A stretch of DNA of 64,000 bases, taken from NCBI GenBank assembly GCA_002197995.1, contig NGZR01000005.1, positions 3,658,001 through 3,722,000 on the forward strand, given 5' to 3'. The notes beneath the pieces are model-generated. The model did not search any database. It was not told the DNA's origin and saw nothing but the letters and a program-made list of their open reading frames with translations. Both the position numbers and the translations under genes were made by a program. The DNA comes from Gaeumannomyces sp. JS-464 (taxonomy: Eukaryota > Ascomycota > Sordariomycetes > Magnaporthales > Magnaporthaceae). Below are positions 33,671 to 44,629 of the stretch, one piece after another; positions within the stretch are counted from its first letter, which is position 1; each line of letters starts with the position of its first letter.

Positions 33671-36340
33671 TCACACCTCTCTATACGGGGCAATCCTGGT
33701 CTTGAGCTCGTAGAGAATCTCGGCCGCTTGAATCGCCGTCTTAGCCTCGAGCTCGTATGTCTTCTCAGAATCGATATAGACGGAGATCTGAGGAGATAGA
33801 GTAGTTAGCTTGACTGATTCGGTGGGTCCAACTGGCAATGCCAGCTCGGAAAGGGCACGACAGCATGGGGAATAAAAAATAAAAATAAAAAGCTTACCTT
33901 GACAACAGCGGGGTGCCTCCGAGACACCTTGACGCCGATCACGTTACTAAAGTGAACCGTGGCGGTCTTGCCGCTGAGGTCGGCCAAGGCCTTGCCGCCC
34001 GACGATGGTATAATGTGTATGTACTCGCCCTCGATGGACAATATCCTCTCGGAGTTGCGAAGCGTGCCCTTGCGCGTCACGATATACCTCTTGGACCGGT
34101 CATCTACCTCCTCGTCGTTGTTGCTCGTCTGCTGGGCCAGCGGGTGCGTGATAGGCGCCGCCGACCCGCCGCCGGCAGTCTTTTTGTTGTTGCTCCGACG
34201 GCCACTGCCGCTGAGCGTGGCTGATTCGCCGCCAAAAGAATATGGTCTTGGGCGACGAGCTCCCTGGCGAGCCCGTGGCGGTGAAGGTGCCATCAGCCGC
34301 GAACCGCCGCCGGTGCAACTCCAGGTCCGCCACGTTGCCGATCGACGAGACCTCGCGGTCTAGTAGCACCACAGCGCCCGAGCCTGGCAGCTTCAGCACG
34401 TGATTGCCCTTGTCCAGCTGCCGTTTCCTGCAGGCCAGGTCCAAGATTTCCTCCAGGTACATGTCTGTCGTCACGTCCAGAGTGACCATCTGGCCAGGCG
34501 CCGTGTCTGAAGAGTGGATGTGGATGCGCAGCAGCTTCTTACGGCCCCGGATGGCATTGGGTGTGGCGTTGGGCGCAGCGGGCGAGTCGGCCAGCGGCGC
34601 GTGGGGGCGGAAGGTGGTGGTGATAATGGGATTCAGTGCCACGCCCCGGACCGGTGGCTGTAGTGCCGATGTGTTAGGCTGGGGGGTGTTGCGAGGGGTT
34701 ATCTCGTCCTCTTGGGCTGCCGGGCGGGTGTGGCAGCGCCCTCGTCCTCGGCGCCGTCGTCGCCGGCCTGGGGCGTGAGCTTCTTGTTCTCGGCAAAGTC
34801 TGCCGCCGACGCTTGAACTAGGGCAAACTCATCGTAGACCTTGGAGTTGGACCGCGCACGGGCAGCCCGGTTATTAGCCGTCGTGAAGGACGTGAGCTGC
34901 TTTTTGCGGTCCAGGGGCGGGAAGTCATCATCGATCTCGCCATCATCGACCATGCGCAGCATCCACCAGTTAGGGTTCCGCTTGTCCGCAGGCAATGGGG
35001 GCTCGCGCTTCTCCTCGCTGTACATCCAGAGCGTTAGGCCGATCAGATCTGACACGGCAGCAGGCCGGTCGCCGCCCTGCTGGCCCTCGTGCACGATCCT
35101 CTTGATGAGAACCTCGATCGGGGCTTCCTAGATTTGTCTCCAAAGAACGGGTATATGCGAAGCATGATGGGGTTCGCCTCACCCTTGCCAGATAGCGAGG
35201 CAAAGGACTCGAGGGCGTCGGCAGGTTTCATCTTCTTGGCCTTGAGCGCGGCTGACAGCAGACTCTTGGGCTGTATCATGCTCAGTGGCCGGACCGTGCT
35301 CATGGGACGGGTGGTGGCAGCTTGCTGTTGATGTGGATGGGTGCCTGTGACTTGCGGACTGTCGACGACCTTGTGAACTCGCGGGGCGGAGTGCCGACTA
35401 TCTGAGTGGTGGCGGTCCTCTGGGGCGCCTTTTGGGAGTCCTCGCCTAGATCAAGCAGCGCCACCGAGTCGATACTACCGACAAAGGCGGACGACGTGTC
35501 CGAGGCGGCGTCTGTGTCCTCCTGTTCTTCCGGAAGCGGCTCGCTCCCTACGCGCTTAACACCATGCCCCGAGGGCTCGGGCTCGGGTTCGAGGTCCGTC
35601 TGCAGCCTGACGGTCTTGGCGCCAGCCCTGCTCGCTTCCCTCTGCCGGTGGAAACCCGAGGCGTCAAACTCGTTCTCGGACGATACCTCGCTGCTCGTCA
35701 CGGTATCGCGCCGCGCCCTCTCCTTGACCGTCTCCAGGGCCGACTGAGAGCCTCTCCTAGGGGCGGGCGCGGGGACGATATGGTGGTTGACTGGCGGAGG
35801 TTGGAGCCTTGGATCGGGGACGAGCCAGAACGGTTGCGGAGGGGCATCTTGGCAAATTTTATCTGCTGGGCTGTACGGCCCTCGGGCTCTTCGTCGCTAT
35901 CGTCGCTCAGATCACTACTGTCGTCGTCCTCTTGCATCTGCTCCCTCCGGCGCCGGGCGCGCTTGGGGGCTATAGGGCCCCCACCACCCAGTAGGGCGTT
36001 GTCCTCCGGGTCATCTTCGAGGGTAAGGCCGGTCGCGCGGGGGGCCTGGAAGTACTCCGAGGCAACGGCGGTGGGGATGGGAGGCGAGTGCGTGCGCTTG
36101 ATATGGGCAGGGTTGGATCGCCAGCCCGCGGCTTTGAAGGGGGCCGAGCTCAGGAAGCCCTCGTTGAGGCTGATGAGGCGCTCTCCGACGCCGTCTGCAA
36201 CATCGTTGAGGTATGCTATGCGCAGCTGGTACGCGACCAGCCTGGCGAGCGAGACGAGAGAGCAGCGTTAGGCGAGAGGCAGGAGGCAAACAGAGATGGG
36301 GCGGCGGATATACACACTCTTCAACTTGCATCACCGACAT
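33671..36340 (-). CDS. sin1: Sin1/Avo1, TOR complex 2 subunit (five frame breaks)
   Basis: Three exons (36340-36318, 36241-33898, 33787-33671), about 828 residues. The N-terminus MSVMQVEE joins over intron 1 to LVAYQLRIAYLND. An acidic, Ser-rich region follows (QEDDDSSDLSDDSDEE). The CRIM domain is at about 345-480 (KPADALESFASLSGKGEANP, IEVLIKRIVHEGQQ, NWWMLRMVDDGEIDDDFPP). A Ras-binding-like domain is at about 575-640 (KLLRIHIHSSD, MYLEEILDLACRKRQLDKG). The PH domain, about 725 to the end, is completed by the last exon (SVYIDSEKTYELEAKTAIQA). Sin1 recruits AGC-kinase substrates to TORC2 through CRIM and binds membrane lipid through PH. Breaks: G runs at 35760-35763, 35304-35306 and 35120-35123 (each one short), near 34701 (one short), and the A run 34234-34237 (one long). 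The domain order is complete, so this is unlikely to be a dead gene. Confidence 0.9.
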
Positions 36341-37432
36341 GATGGAGGGCTGGCTTCGATCGAGGGAGGACGGCCCTAGGTTGTCATGGTACGTGGGAAT
36401 ACCTTGGCCCGGTCCAGGTAAGGCTAGAGCAAGCAGGCGAGGCTAGAGAAAAATGATGAATACGAGGATAAAGATGCAAGTAGGAATAGAACAGGTCCAG
36501 CCGTCTGTCTAGGGATTGTTTGGGCCCAATGATCGCTCGCTGGTCAGCCCGAGCTATGCTGCCATCTTCGCGGGGACCGCAGGCTTCGCCAACGAGGCTG
36601 TGTCGGTTGGAGGCACCCGGTTGGAGAGCCGAGCGTGTCGAGATGGACAAGTCGAGTTGCGCGCCGGTTACGGTGGTGTTCCAAGGTTGGGGATGGAGAT
36701 GCGCCGCGGGTTGGGTGGGTCTGCATCTGCGCCTGTCTCATCGGCAGGGGTACGAAGCTGGGTACCTGTGCGTGTGGACATTATAGAGCCTATTACTAAG
36801 TACTCTCGTAAGTACACTTTCTTTCCCACCACAGATATTGCCTGGCTGCCCGCGCGCCCCCGCACGACCAGGGGTGGTTGGTTAGGGAGCTTCTGGTGCA
36901 GCACGCAACCAACCAAGCTGAGAGTGCTCAAGCGTCAAATCATCACGAGTAGATGCCGGGCAAGGGACAGCCCAATGCCACATAGCAGTGCGATCCATCC
37001 TTGGAGACTCCGGAATTCGGCGATCTAGATGAGGAGACAGCCAGGGCAGGGGCCGAGTGGCCTGCGAGCCGCCTCAGTTGAGAATTCCAGGGCTTTGAAT
37101 CCCCAAAAGAGTCAGGGCGGGGGCCGAGTGGAGGTTTCACTGACAGCGGGAGCATTGACGATAGGAAACCTTCCCGATCCCCGCTTCTAGCCATGCCGAG
37201 CCGGCCTTCGACTCTCCATTGGCTGCTCCTTGGGGAGCCCGACATTGTATCACCAGCTCTATCTCTCTAAATTGCCCTATCTGGGGAGGTACAACCTTGT
37301 TGTTCTTGGTGAGGGCCAAGGCCATCTATTTGTAAAACTACCTCCACGCCCGGAGCAAAGCATGGCAGATCGGGCGAGTGGACCCTGAGCCATCCATCTC
37401 GCGCATGCTGCGCAACCTATGACATAAAAAGG
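36341..37432. promoter_or_regulatory. Divergent promoter region, Sin1 and aldehyde dehydrogenase
   Basis: About 1.1 kb between divergent starts. The A-rich box ACATAAAAAGG at 37422-37432 is a TATA-like element immediately upstream of the first ALDH ATG. No other site is supported. Confidence 0.45.
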
Positions 37433-39219
37433 ATGCCGCTGCTGCTCTCGCCCTCTTATTTGTCCCCCAGATCGATCGCCACTGTCCTTCTGAGCCTCCC
37501 CCGCCAGACAAGAACACCACTGACATCGCCCTCCCTGCTTGATCGTGCACTCTGCCGCAGCTTCACCCAGTCATCGCCATCCCGCTTCTCTCGCGCTGCC
37601 AGCATGGAGGTCGAGCTCAGCGCCCCCAACGGGAAGAAGTGGAGCCAGCCGCTCGGCCTTTTTATCAACAATGAGTTTGTCGAGAGCAGCAACGGCCAGA
37701 AACTGGCTACTATAAACGCCGCGTATGGCCGCCTTCTTTCCTCCTACTCCCTGCCTGACCAGAAGACAGACAGAAATGGCTCCTAGGCGGTGGTAGATAC
37801 CGCCAGTTGGTTAGTTATGTACTGAACAATAAGCGGAATACTACCAGTACCGAAGTGGAAATATGCTCCGTCTACGCCGCTACCGCGAACGACGTCGATC
37901 GTGCCGTGGCAGCCGCTCGTGCCGCCTTCAAGGCGCCCACGTGGAAGCGCCTCTCAGGCACAGAGAGGGGCGAACTGATGAGCAAGCTCGCCGACCTCAT
38001 CGCCGAGCATGCCGAGACACTGGCCACCATTGAGGCACTCGACAACGGCAAGCCCTACTCGGCCGCCCTGACGGGCGACGTGTTCGAGGTTGAGAAGACG
38101 CTGAGGTATTACGCCGGATTCGCCGACAAGAACTTTGGCCAGACGATCGACGTCGGCCCGGATAAGTTCGCCTACACCGTCAAGGAGCCGCTGGGCGTCT
38201 GCGGTCAGATCATCCCCTGGAACTACCCGCTCTGCATGGCCGCCTGGAAGCTGGGGCCTGCGCTGGCCTGCGGCAACACCGTTGTGCTCAAACCTGCTGA
38301 GCAGACCCCACTCTCCATTCTGTACGCCGCCCGCCTGATCAAGGAGGCCGGCTTTCCTCCGGGCGTCGTCAATATCGTCAATGGCTACGGAGCCGAGACC
38401 GGCTCCGCCCTCTCGCAGCACCCGGACGTCGACAAGATCGCATTCACGGGTAGCACCGCTACCGGCAAGCAGATCATGAAGGCCGCCGCGGGCACCATGA
38501 AGAACATCACGCTTGAGACGGGTGGCAAGTCGCCTCTGATCGTCTTTGAGGATGCCGACCTGGACCTGGCCGTGGAGTGGTCACATATAGGCATCATGAG
38601 CAACCAAGGCCAGATCTGCACCGCAACCTCGCGCATCTTGGTGCACGAGTCGGTCCACGACAAGTTTGTCCAACTCTTTACCGAAGCCGTCCGCAAAATC
38701 TCCATCGTGGGAGACCCCTTTGACGAGGCTACTTTCCAAGGCCCGCAGGTGACAAAGGCGCAGTACGAGCGTGTGCTGTCTTACATCCAGTTGGGCAAGG
38801 ACGAAGGTGCCAAGGTGGCCATCGGGGGCGAGCCGCTGCCGCAGAAGGGCAAGGGCTACTTCATCGCGCCGACCGTCTTCACCGATGTGAAGTCGACCAT
38901 GAAGATCTACCGCGAGGAGATTTTTGGGCCCTGCGTCGCTGTGGCGTCGTTCAAGAGTGAGGAGGAGGCTTTAGCCATGGCCAACGACACGATCTATGGG
39001 CTTGGCGCAGCCCTCTTCACACGCGACCTGACGCGGGCGCACCGGATCGCGCGCGAGATCGAGTCGGGTATGGTGTGGATCAACAGCAGCAACGACTCGG
39101 ACTGGCGTGTGCCCTTTGGTGGTGTCAAGCAGTCTGGCATCGGGCGGGAGCTGGGCGAGGCTGGGCTCGCGGCCTACTGCAATATCAAGAGCATCCATGT
39201 GAATATGTTGGCGAAGTAG
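37433..39219 (+). CDS. Aldehyde dehydrogenase (NAD(P)+), possible dual start
   Basis: Two exons (37433-37722, 37848-39219), intact. Started at 37433 it gives 553 residues with an Arg/Ser/Leu-rich, acid-free leader of 57 residues resembling a mitochondrial presequence. Started at the second in-frame ATG (37604, AGCATGGAG) it gives 496 residues, the usual cytosolic ALDH length. The catalytic set is present: PWNYPLCMAAWKLGPALACG, the cofactor loop FTGSTATGK, the general-base Glu in LETGGKSP, and the nucleophile Cys in NQGQICTATSR. The family C-terminus reads VPFGGVKQSGIGRELGEAGL. It oxidises aldehydes (acetaldehyde-type) to acids. A TATA-like box lies directly before the first ATG, which argues that at least some transcripts start downstream and use 37604. 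The intron (37723-37847) is GTATGG...CCAG and restores TINAATEVEICSVYAA. Confidence 0.93.
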
Positions 39220-40038
39220 ACGGGGGTGCGGGCAGGCGGGTGGTGACTACGACGAGGAAGAGATATAAACATACAACAAGGCCAGTGTGTGTCCAAAATT
39301 GGCCTGCAGCGTGCTTTGTCAAATGAGTTGTGTGGAGATGAACAAGAGCCCGCTTAGGTTCCTCAGACTCTTGGGATGGCTCAATGATAACAGACCAATT
39401 CAGATGATGATAACATCTACAGACGGAACTTGTACGGAAGCTCAATCTATTTTTCTCGTAGGGATTTGACGAGAATGCCTACATCCTTGAAGCTTGCGGC
39501 CGCGTGTGCAATGAAACCACATGTAATTTGACGGCCGGCTTGGTGCTGAACTGTCTTTGTCCCCACAGCGGGCTTCGACTTTGGGGTAGCGAGCCACCGC
39601 AATTGCGCCCAGCCGAGCTCAAAGTGAACATGAAGCTTGACTCTGAATTTGGTTAGCTGAAGGCCCGCTGCTGCCAGGCTGGCCACTTGATTCGCCAGTA
39701 AAAAACGGGTGCATCATCGTTGCATGCCAGCGCGCGCCGCTGGGAAAAACCTGGGCCACACGCTAGACAGGTGGTCTTTGTGTTTCTGGCATTACCAAAT
39801 CGCCTCAACTTCGTCATCCACTTAGCAGCGCAGATCCGCCGCACCACGATTGCACGATCCAGAGATTGGCACATTGTGCATGTGCGCCAGTGCTGGCTGA
39901 CCACCTCGCCTTTCTCCCTCTGGAACTTCCTGCCCACCTAGAGGCTCCCTTATTCCCTGTAGCCACTGCAACCTGCTCGACCATGACCCGCGCTTCAAGG
40001 AGGTGATTCCGCTGGTGCACCAACAGAAAGCCGAAACC
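39220..40038. other. Intergenic, no gene seen
   Basis: 3' flank of ALDH and promoter of the Sec12 gene, which are tandem on the + strand. No convincing ORF. Confidence 0.5.
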
Positions 40039-41988
40039 ATGACGTCCGCCTCAGCCAAGATCACCCTCACTTACCCCCTACGCCTGCGACTTCGACCCGA
40101 ATAATGCGAACCGCCTGATAGTCGGCGGCGGCGGCGGCGCCGGCCGCAGTGGAGTGGGAAACAAGATTGTGCGTCTGCCCTCTCTTGCATCGTGGTGGCG
40201 TGTTATAGCCAGCAGCGATGCGACAACGCGGCCCGGCTGCCCTAGGAGCTGCGACTGACAGGGCCCCGTCCTCCTCTTCCTCAGACAGTCCTAGACACGG
40301 CTTCCCCGGAGGCGCTTGAGCCCAGCGCCGAAATCGAGCTCAGTCGAGACGAGGACAACGTCACAAGCCTTGCCGTCGTCAGCCAGTCCAAGGGCAAGAC
40401 CGTCCTGGTCTACGCCGGCGTCAACTCGAGCCCCGAGGAACAAAGGAATGGCGAGAACAAGCACTTCCGCGTCTTCGGCGTTGACCCGCCCTCGGGTAAG
40501 ACCAAGGAGGCCGCCGTTCCCAAGATATCCGAGCTCTCCCGCACCTCGCTTTTCTCCAACAAGGACCCCGACGCCTACCAGCGCATCGTCCGCCTGTCCG
40601 CGCCCTTTGCCGGCTCCCCGCAGATCGGCGCGGCTGCCACTGGCCTGGCCAAGCAGGCCCAGATCGTTCTCTTCGAAGCATCGAGTTCGGGGCCCAAGTC
40701 CCGCGGCAGGTTAAACCTGGAAAAGGAGGCGAGCGACCTGGATGTGATGCAGACGTCCGGGGACCAGTACAGGCTCGTGTACTGCCACGACTACGAGATC
40801 CACTCGATAAATATCCCCGCCAAGGGTGGTGCTGTGACCGGCGAGCCGCAGCTAATCTCACGACCGCCCGAGGACGTGGCCACGGGCTACCCGCGGCCCT
40901 CGTTCCGGGCCATCCGGTTTCTCACACCGGACTTCTTGCTCACGGCCTGCAACATGGCCAAGCGCAGCGGCGTCGTCCTCCAGGCCTACAGGATCGCCAC
41001 GGGAGCGTCGGATGGTCCTGCGCGCCTGTCGGCCTCGGCAAAGCTTCCCAAGCACGTGGCGCAGGCCACCGCCCTTGCCGTCACCAACTTGCACCCGCCC
41101 ACCTCGCCGGGCGCAAGTGCGGGCGACACCCAGTTCGTCGTGGCTGTGGCCGGCGTTGACTGCTCTATCACGCTCTACACGCTCGATCACTCGAGCCTCG
41201 CGTCCATCAACGTCTTGAGCAAGCTATACCCCTTCACCACCGTCCGCGGCGTCCACCCCCACCCTATATCTGGCCTTTCCTTCTCCCGCTTCCAGCCACC
41301 AGGTCAGCTGTCGTCCACCTCGGTCTCCTCTCCCTCTAAGGTCTCAAAGTCAGCCGCAAAATCGCCGGCATCTGAATCTACCCCACCCGTCCTCAAGCTC
41401 GCCTCCATATCGGTCGCCAACACGGCGGTGGTGCACACCATCCCGCTCAAGAAACTCCCGCCGCCGGCGGCCGAAAAACCCCTCCCCAAGAAGCCGCGCA
41501 GCCCCAAACAACCAGGGCGTTACGTCGTGGCCGCACGCTCGCGTGGGCCTTCGCCCAAGGCCATCATCGTCGTGTCCACCGTCGGCATCCTCCTGCTCGC
41601 CATGATCCTGCAGACATTCCTCGAGGTCAGGGCATTCACGCCCCGCGACATCATCGGCGCCCGCAAGTGGGCGCCCGCGACCTGGGTGCACCACCCGCCG
41701 GGCAGGGAAAGGCTGCTGCTGAAGCTCACGCAGGCGGACGGGCCCGTCGTCCTCCGCGAGGGAGACGGCGTCGTCGAGGTCGCGAGCGGGGACAAGGCGG
41801 CAGCGGCGGCGGCGTCGACCGAGGACCCCGTCGTCGCCTGGGAGGAGCTGCCAGCCGCGCAGCGCAAGGCGTGGAAGGCAAAGCTCAAGGCCGCCGGCCA
41901 CTGGGGCGAGGAGATGGGCGAGGCCATCTTCAAGGGCGTCCTCTTCAGCGAGCTCGGCGGCGTCGTTGGGGGCTTCGTCAGGGGTTAG
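40039..41988 (+). CDS. sec12: Sec12-like guanine-nucleotide exchange factor of Sar1 (one frame break)
   Basis: Two exons (40039-40168, 40285-41988), about 610 residues. The N-terminus (SAKITLTYP, then ACDFDPNNANRLIVGG) runs into the Gly-rich loop GGGGGAGRSGVGNKI. This loop is the signature of the Sec12 cytosolic beta-propeller (the K loop that contacts Sar1). Propeller strands follow, then a basic Pro/Lys linker, and a single transmembrane segment at about 469-490 (AIIVVSTVGILLLAMILQTF). A lumenal tail of about 130 residues follows. Sec12 sits in the ER membrane and loads Sar1 with GTP to start COPII coat assembly. The frame changes at the CCCCC run 40074-40078: dropping one C gives LTYPYACDFDP, and a two-base loss would serve equally. 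The intron (GTGCGT...CTCAG) leads into TVLDTASPEALEP. Stop at 41988. Confidence 0.88.
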
Positions 41989-43193
41989 TAGCCGCTCGCC
42001 GGTGGGTGTCGGTTTTCAACACTCCAGGCCATTTTATTATCATTGTTATTATAAACTATTTTCTCCCCCTATGTATTATGCATGATTTTATCGAGCTACG
42101 AGGTTGTAGAACGAGGGAGCAATGCGAAGCGGCTCGCACCTTTTTTTCGGCGAAGCATGAGACGAATATCGCGTTGGATTATGGACGGGCTGGGCGCAGG
42201 GGCGGGAGACAGCATTGGGGCAACTATTCATTTCTCCTTGCGATGTCTTGTACACATTGCTTGCCCAACTTAGAAAGACCTCTGAATACAAATCGATACC
42301 TCCTACTGACTTGTCTACGACCTTTCTCCATTTCCTTTCCTACACCCCAAGATCTGCCTGGTCACTTTACGCATCTAAGACAAAGAACGGCCACCCCAGA
42401 GATTTATAAAAAGGTGTTTCTGCACTGTTTTCTCGGCTTGCATGGTGACGTCCACAGGCAAACCTACCGCCCCAGATCCAGACTGTCCACTGCCACAAAT
42501 GCCCTAATTCAGTCGTAAAGTGGTGATGTTTACGGCCCACTTCTACAAGTCAGAGTTCAGCCACGCTCGCAGAGGCGTTGGGCGTCTAGACGCGGGTTGG
42601 GATACAAGAACCCGCCGATTCCCACCCAGACGCATGCTTCTTTTCGAGTCCATACCTACACAGCTTCTTTGATTCTGGGGATGTTTTGAACATTCAACGA
42701 CCGACATGATGCGAGCCAAATACTCAACCTCCTCCTTCTGTCCCTTGGCCCCTGTCCGCTTCTCAAATACCCGCCGGAGCCCCTCTCTCCTATGCCCAAA
42801 GGTCGAAGGCAAATCACTAGGCAAAAGAGAAAAATGAGAGAGAACGAGATAATCAATTGAGCAAAATTGCGGCAAAAAGGAAGGAGAAATAACAGAAGGA
42901 AAAAAAAAAACGCCAGAGTACTCCGTTTATAGTCCAACATGCGACAGGTCTGACAAAATCCCCCTAACCTTGCGCGCGTCTGTTTCCTCTTTTCGATCAT
43001 TGATGTCCCTCTACAAACCGTCCACCGCCGAAAAAAGAAGAAGCCCATCACGGACGATATGGTATCACATTTTAACAAGCCAACAGCTTGGCACCTTCCC
43101 AATTGAGAAAACAAGCGGCTGAAAATCGAAGCACCGGACGAAGTCGTCGAGTGGCTCTCTCTGTTTGAGGGCCCGATATTGTCGGCGGCTGCT
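41989..43193. other. Intergenic between convergent genes, no gene seen
   Basis: 3' flanks of Sec12 (+) and the DUF5672 gene (-). AT-rich near 42030-42100 and with an A run near 42900-42910. No conserved ORF. Confidence 0.5.
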
Positions 43194-44629
43194 CTACCAG
43201 GGCATGAGGTTGGGCGGGAGCATAGGGTACTCCCGGCCCTCGATGATCTCGGTGCCCCAGCCCATGTCGACGTCGCTGACGACGCTGTCGAGCTCTCCGT
43301 CGCGCTTCCAGTGGGAGCCGCAGTCGCCGGGGATGTACTTGGCCGCGTCCATCTTGAGCGTCATCTTGACCTCGGGGCAGTAGTCCCAGATGTGCTTGCG
43401 CTGCTCCGGGGTGCCCCAGATGGGGCCGTGGGTGGTGGCGCCGCTCGCGCCCGTGTGGTAGCCCATGGGCTCGTAGAAGCCCTTGCGCCAGTCGTCGATG
43501 CCCTCGACGAACTCGCCTTCGAGGGCGGCCGTGTACGTGCTGTTGTAGCCCTTGGCCTTGCCGTTCGTGACCTCGGTGCCCTTGCCGCTCCACGTCTCGC
43601 CGCTGAAGGTGAGCGACGCGGTGCCGTTGGCCATCTTGGCGCCGGGCCGGTGGCCGAGGCGGTCGGCCAGCCAGACGTCCTCGGGCTCGGTGCCGTCGAC
43701 GCGCTTCTGCTCGCGCAGGATCTGGATCATGGCCGAGACGCGGCGGATCGACAGGCCGCCGTTGCCGCCGAAGCGGCCCTCGGGGTTCCAGGGGGCGCCG
43801 ATCCAGTCGTACTCGAGGAAGTCGTTGAGGTTCTTGCGCGAGTTGGCGCACAGGATGCTGTCAGTCTGGAAGATGAGCAGGTGCTCGGCCGGCTGGAGCA
43901 CCGTCTCGTACAGCCACAGCGTCGTCAGGAAGCGGCTGATCTCCTCCTGGCTGCCCGTAGTCATGTTGGAGGGGATGTACGTCAGGTCGAGCTTGCCGGC
44001 CGACACCTGCTCCTGGATGGCGACGGACCGGTTGATCCACTCGACCGACTCGATGGATCCCATGAAGCGGAAGCGCCAGTCGGGCGGCACGACCGAGATG
44101 AAGTGCAACATCAGCGGCGCCAGGATCGGGTTCGGGCGGTTTTCTATCAGGAGCGCGACCTTGGTCTCGTTGAAGGGCGAGTGGTTCTTGTGGTAGTCGA
44201 ACCGGACCTTGGGGACGGTGACGTCGAGTTTCCTGGACACGGGGCCCGAGAGATATAATGCGAGGATGCTGGACGAAGCAATTCATGTTTCCCAGTCAGC
44301 GCAAACGGCTCATTTCTTTGCGGCCCTCCCGACCCGACGCTGGCACCATCACCGCGGCCTGCGCGAGGTGCCACCAGTCTCCCGAATCGGCTCTTGTGCG
44401 TCTCGCCTTCTCGTCCTGCGTTGGTCGCGTCGTCTTGTTGCGCAGCATTCCATCCGCCGCAGGTCGAGGAGGACGGCAGCAGTCGGGGCCGAGGGAGCAA
44501 AGGAAGGAAATCAACTTTCTCTCACAAGAATATGACCATGGCGCCAAGGACACGAATGCGCCTGCTAGTCCTCGCCCACAGGGCAAAGGCCAAGGCCCGG
44601 AGCCTCTGCACCAAGCCGCCAATCGCCAT
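43194..44629 (-). CDS. DUF5672 type II membrane protein, paralogue A (glycosyltransferase-like)
   Basis: Two exons (44629-44526, 44268-43194), 392 residues, intact. Exon 1, easily missed, encodes a short basic cytosolic tail and the start of a membrane anchor (RRIRVLGAMVIF). Splicing over the 257-base intron (CTT|GTGAGA...CCAG|C) completes it as FILALYLSG, giving one N-terminal signal anchor. The lumenal domain shows the DUF5672 pattern: KVALLIENRP, HFISVVPPDWRFRFMGS, LLIFQTDSILCANS, YDWIGAPW and GGNGGLSIRR. The FQTDSILC and IGAPW segments resemble GT-A-fold donor-site motifs (a DxD-like Asp, then a Trp/Gly/Ala/Pro block). N-glycosylation sequons are present (NET, NGT, NST). A Golgi or ER glycosyltransferase role is inferred from topology and fold resemblance; no activity is established for the family as far as I know. 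Confidence 0.85.

Noticed and set aside
43179..44258. 359-codon plus frame opposite DUF5672-A
   Set aside because: Antisense shadow; the minus strand reads a family-typical protein with a membrane anchor and splice sites.
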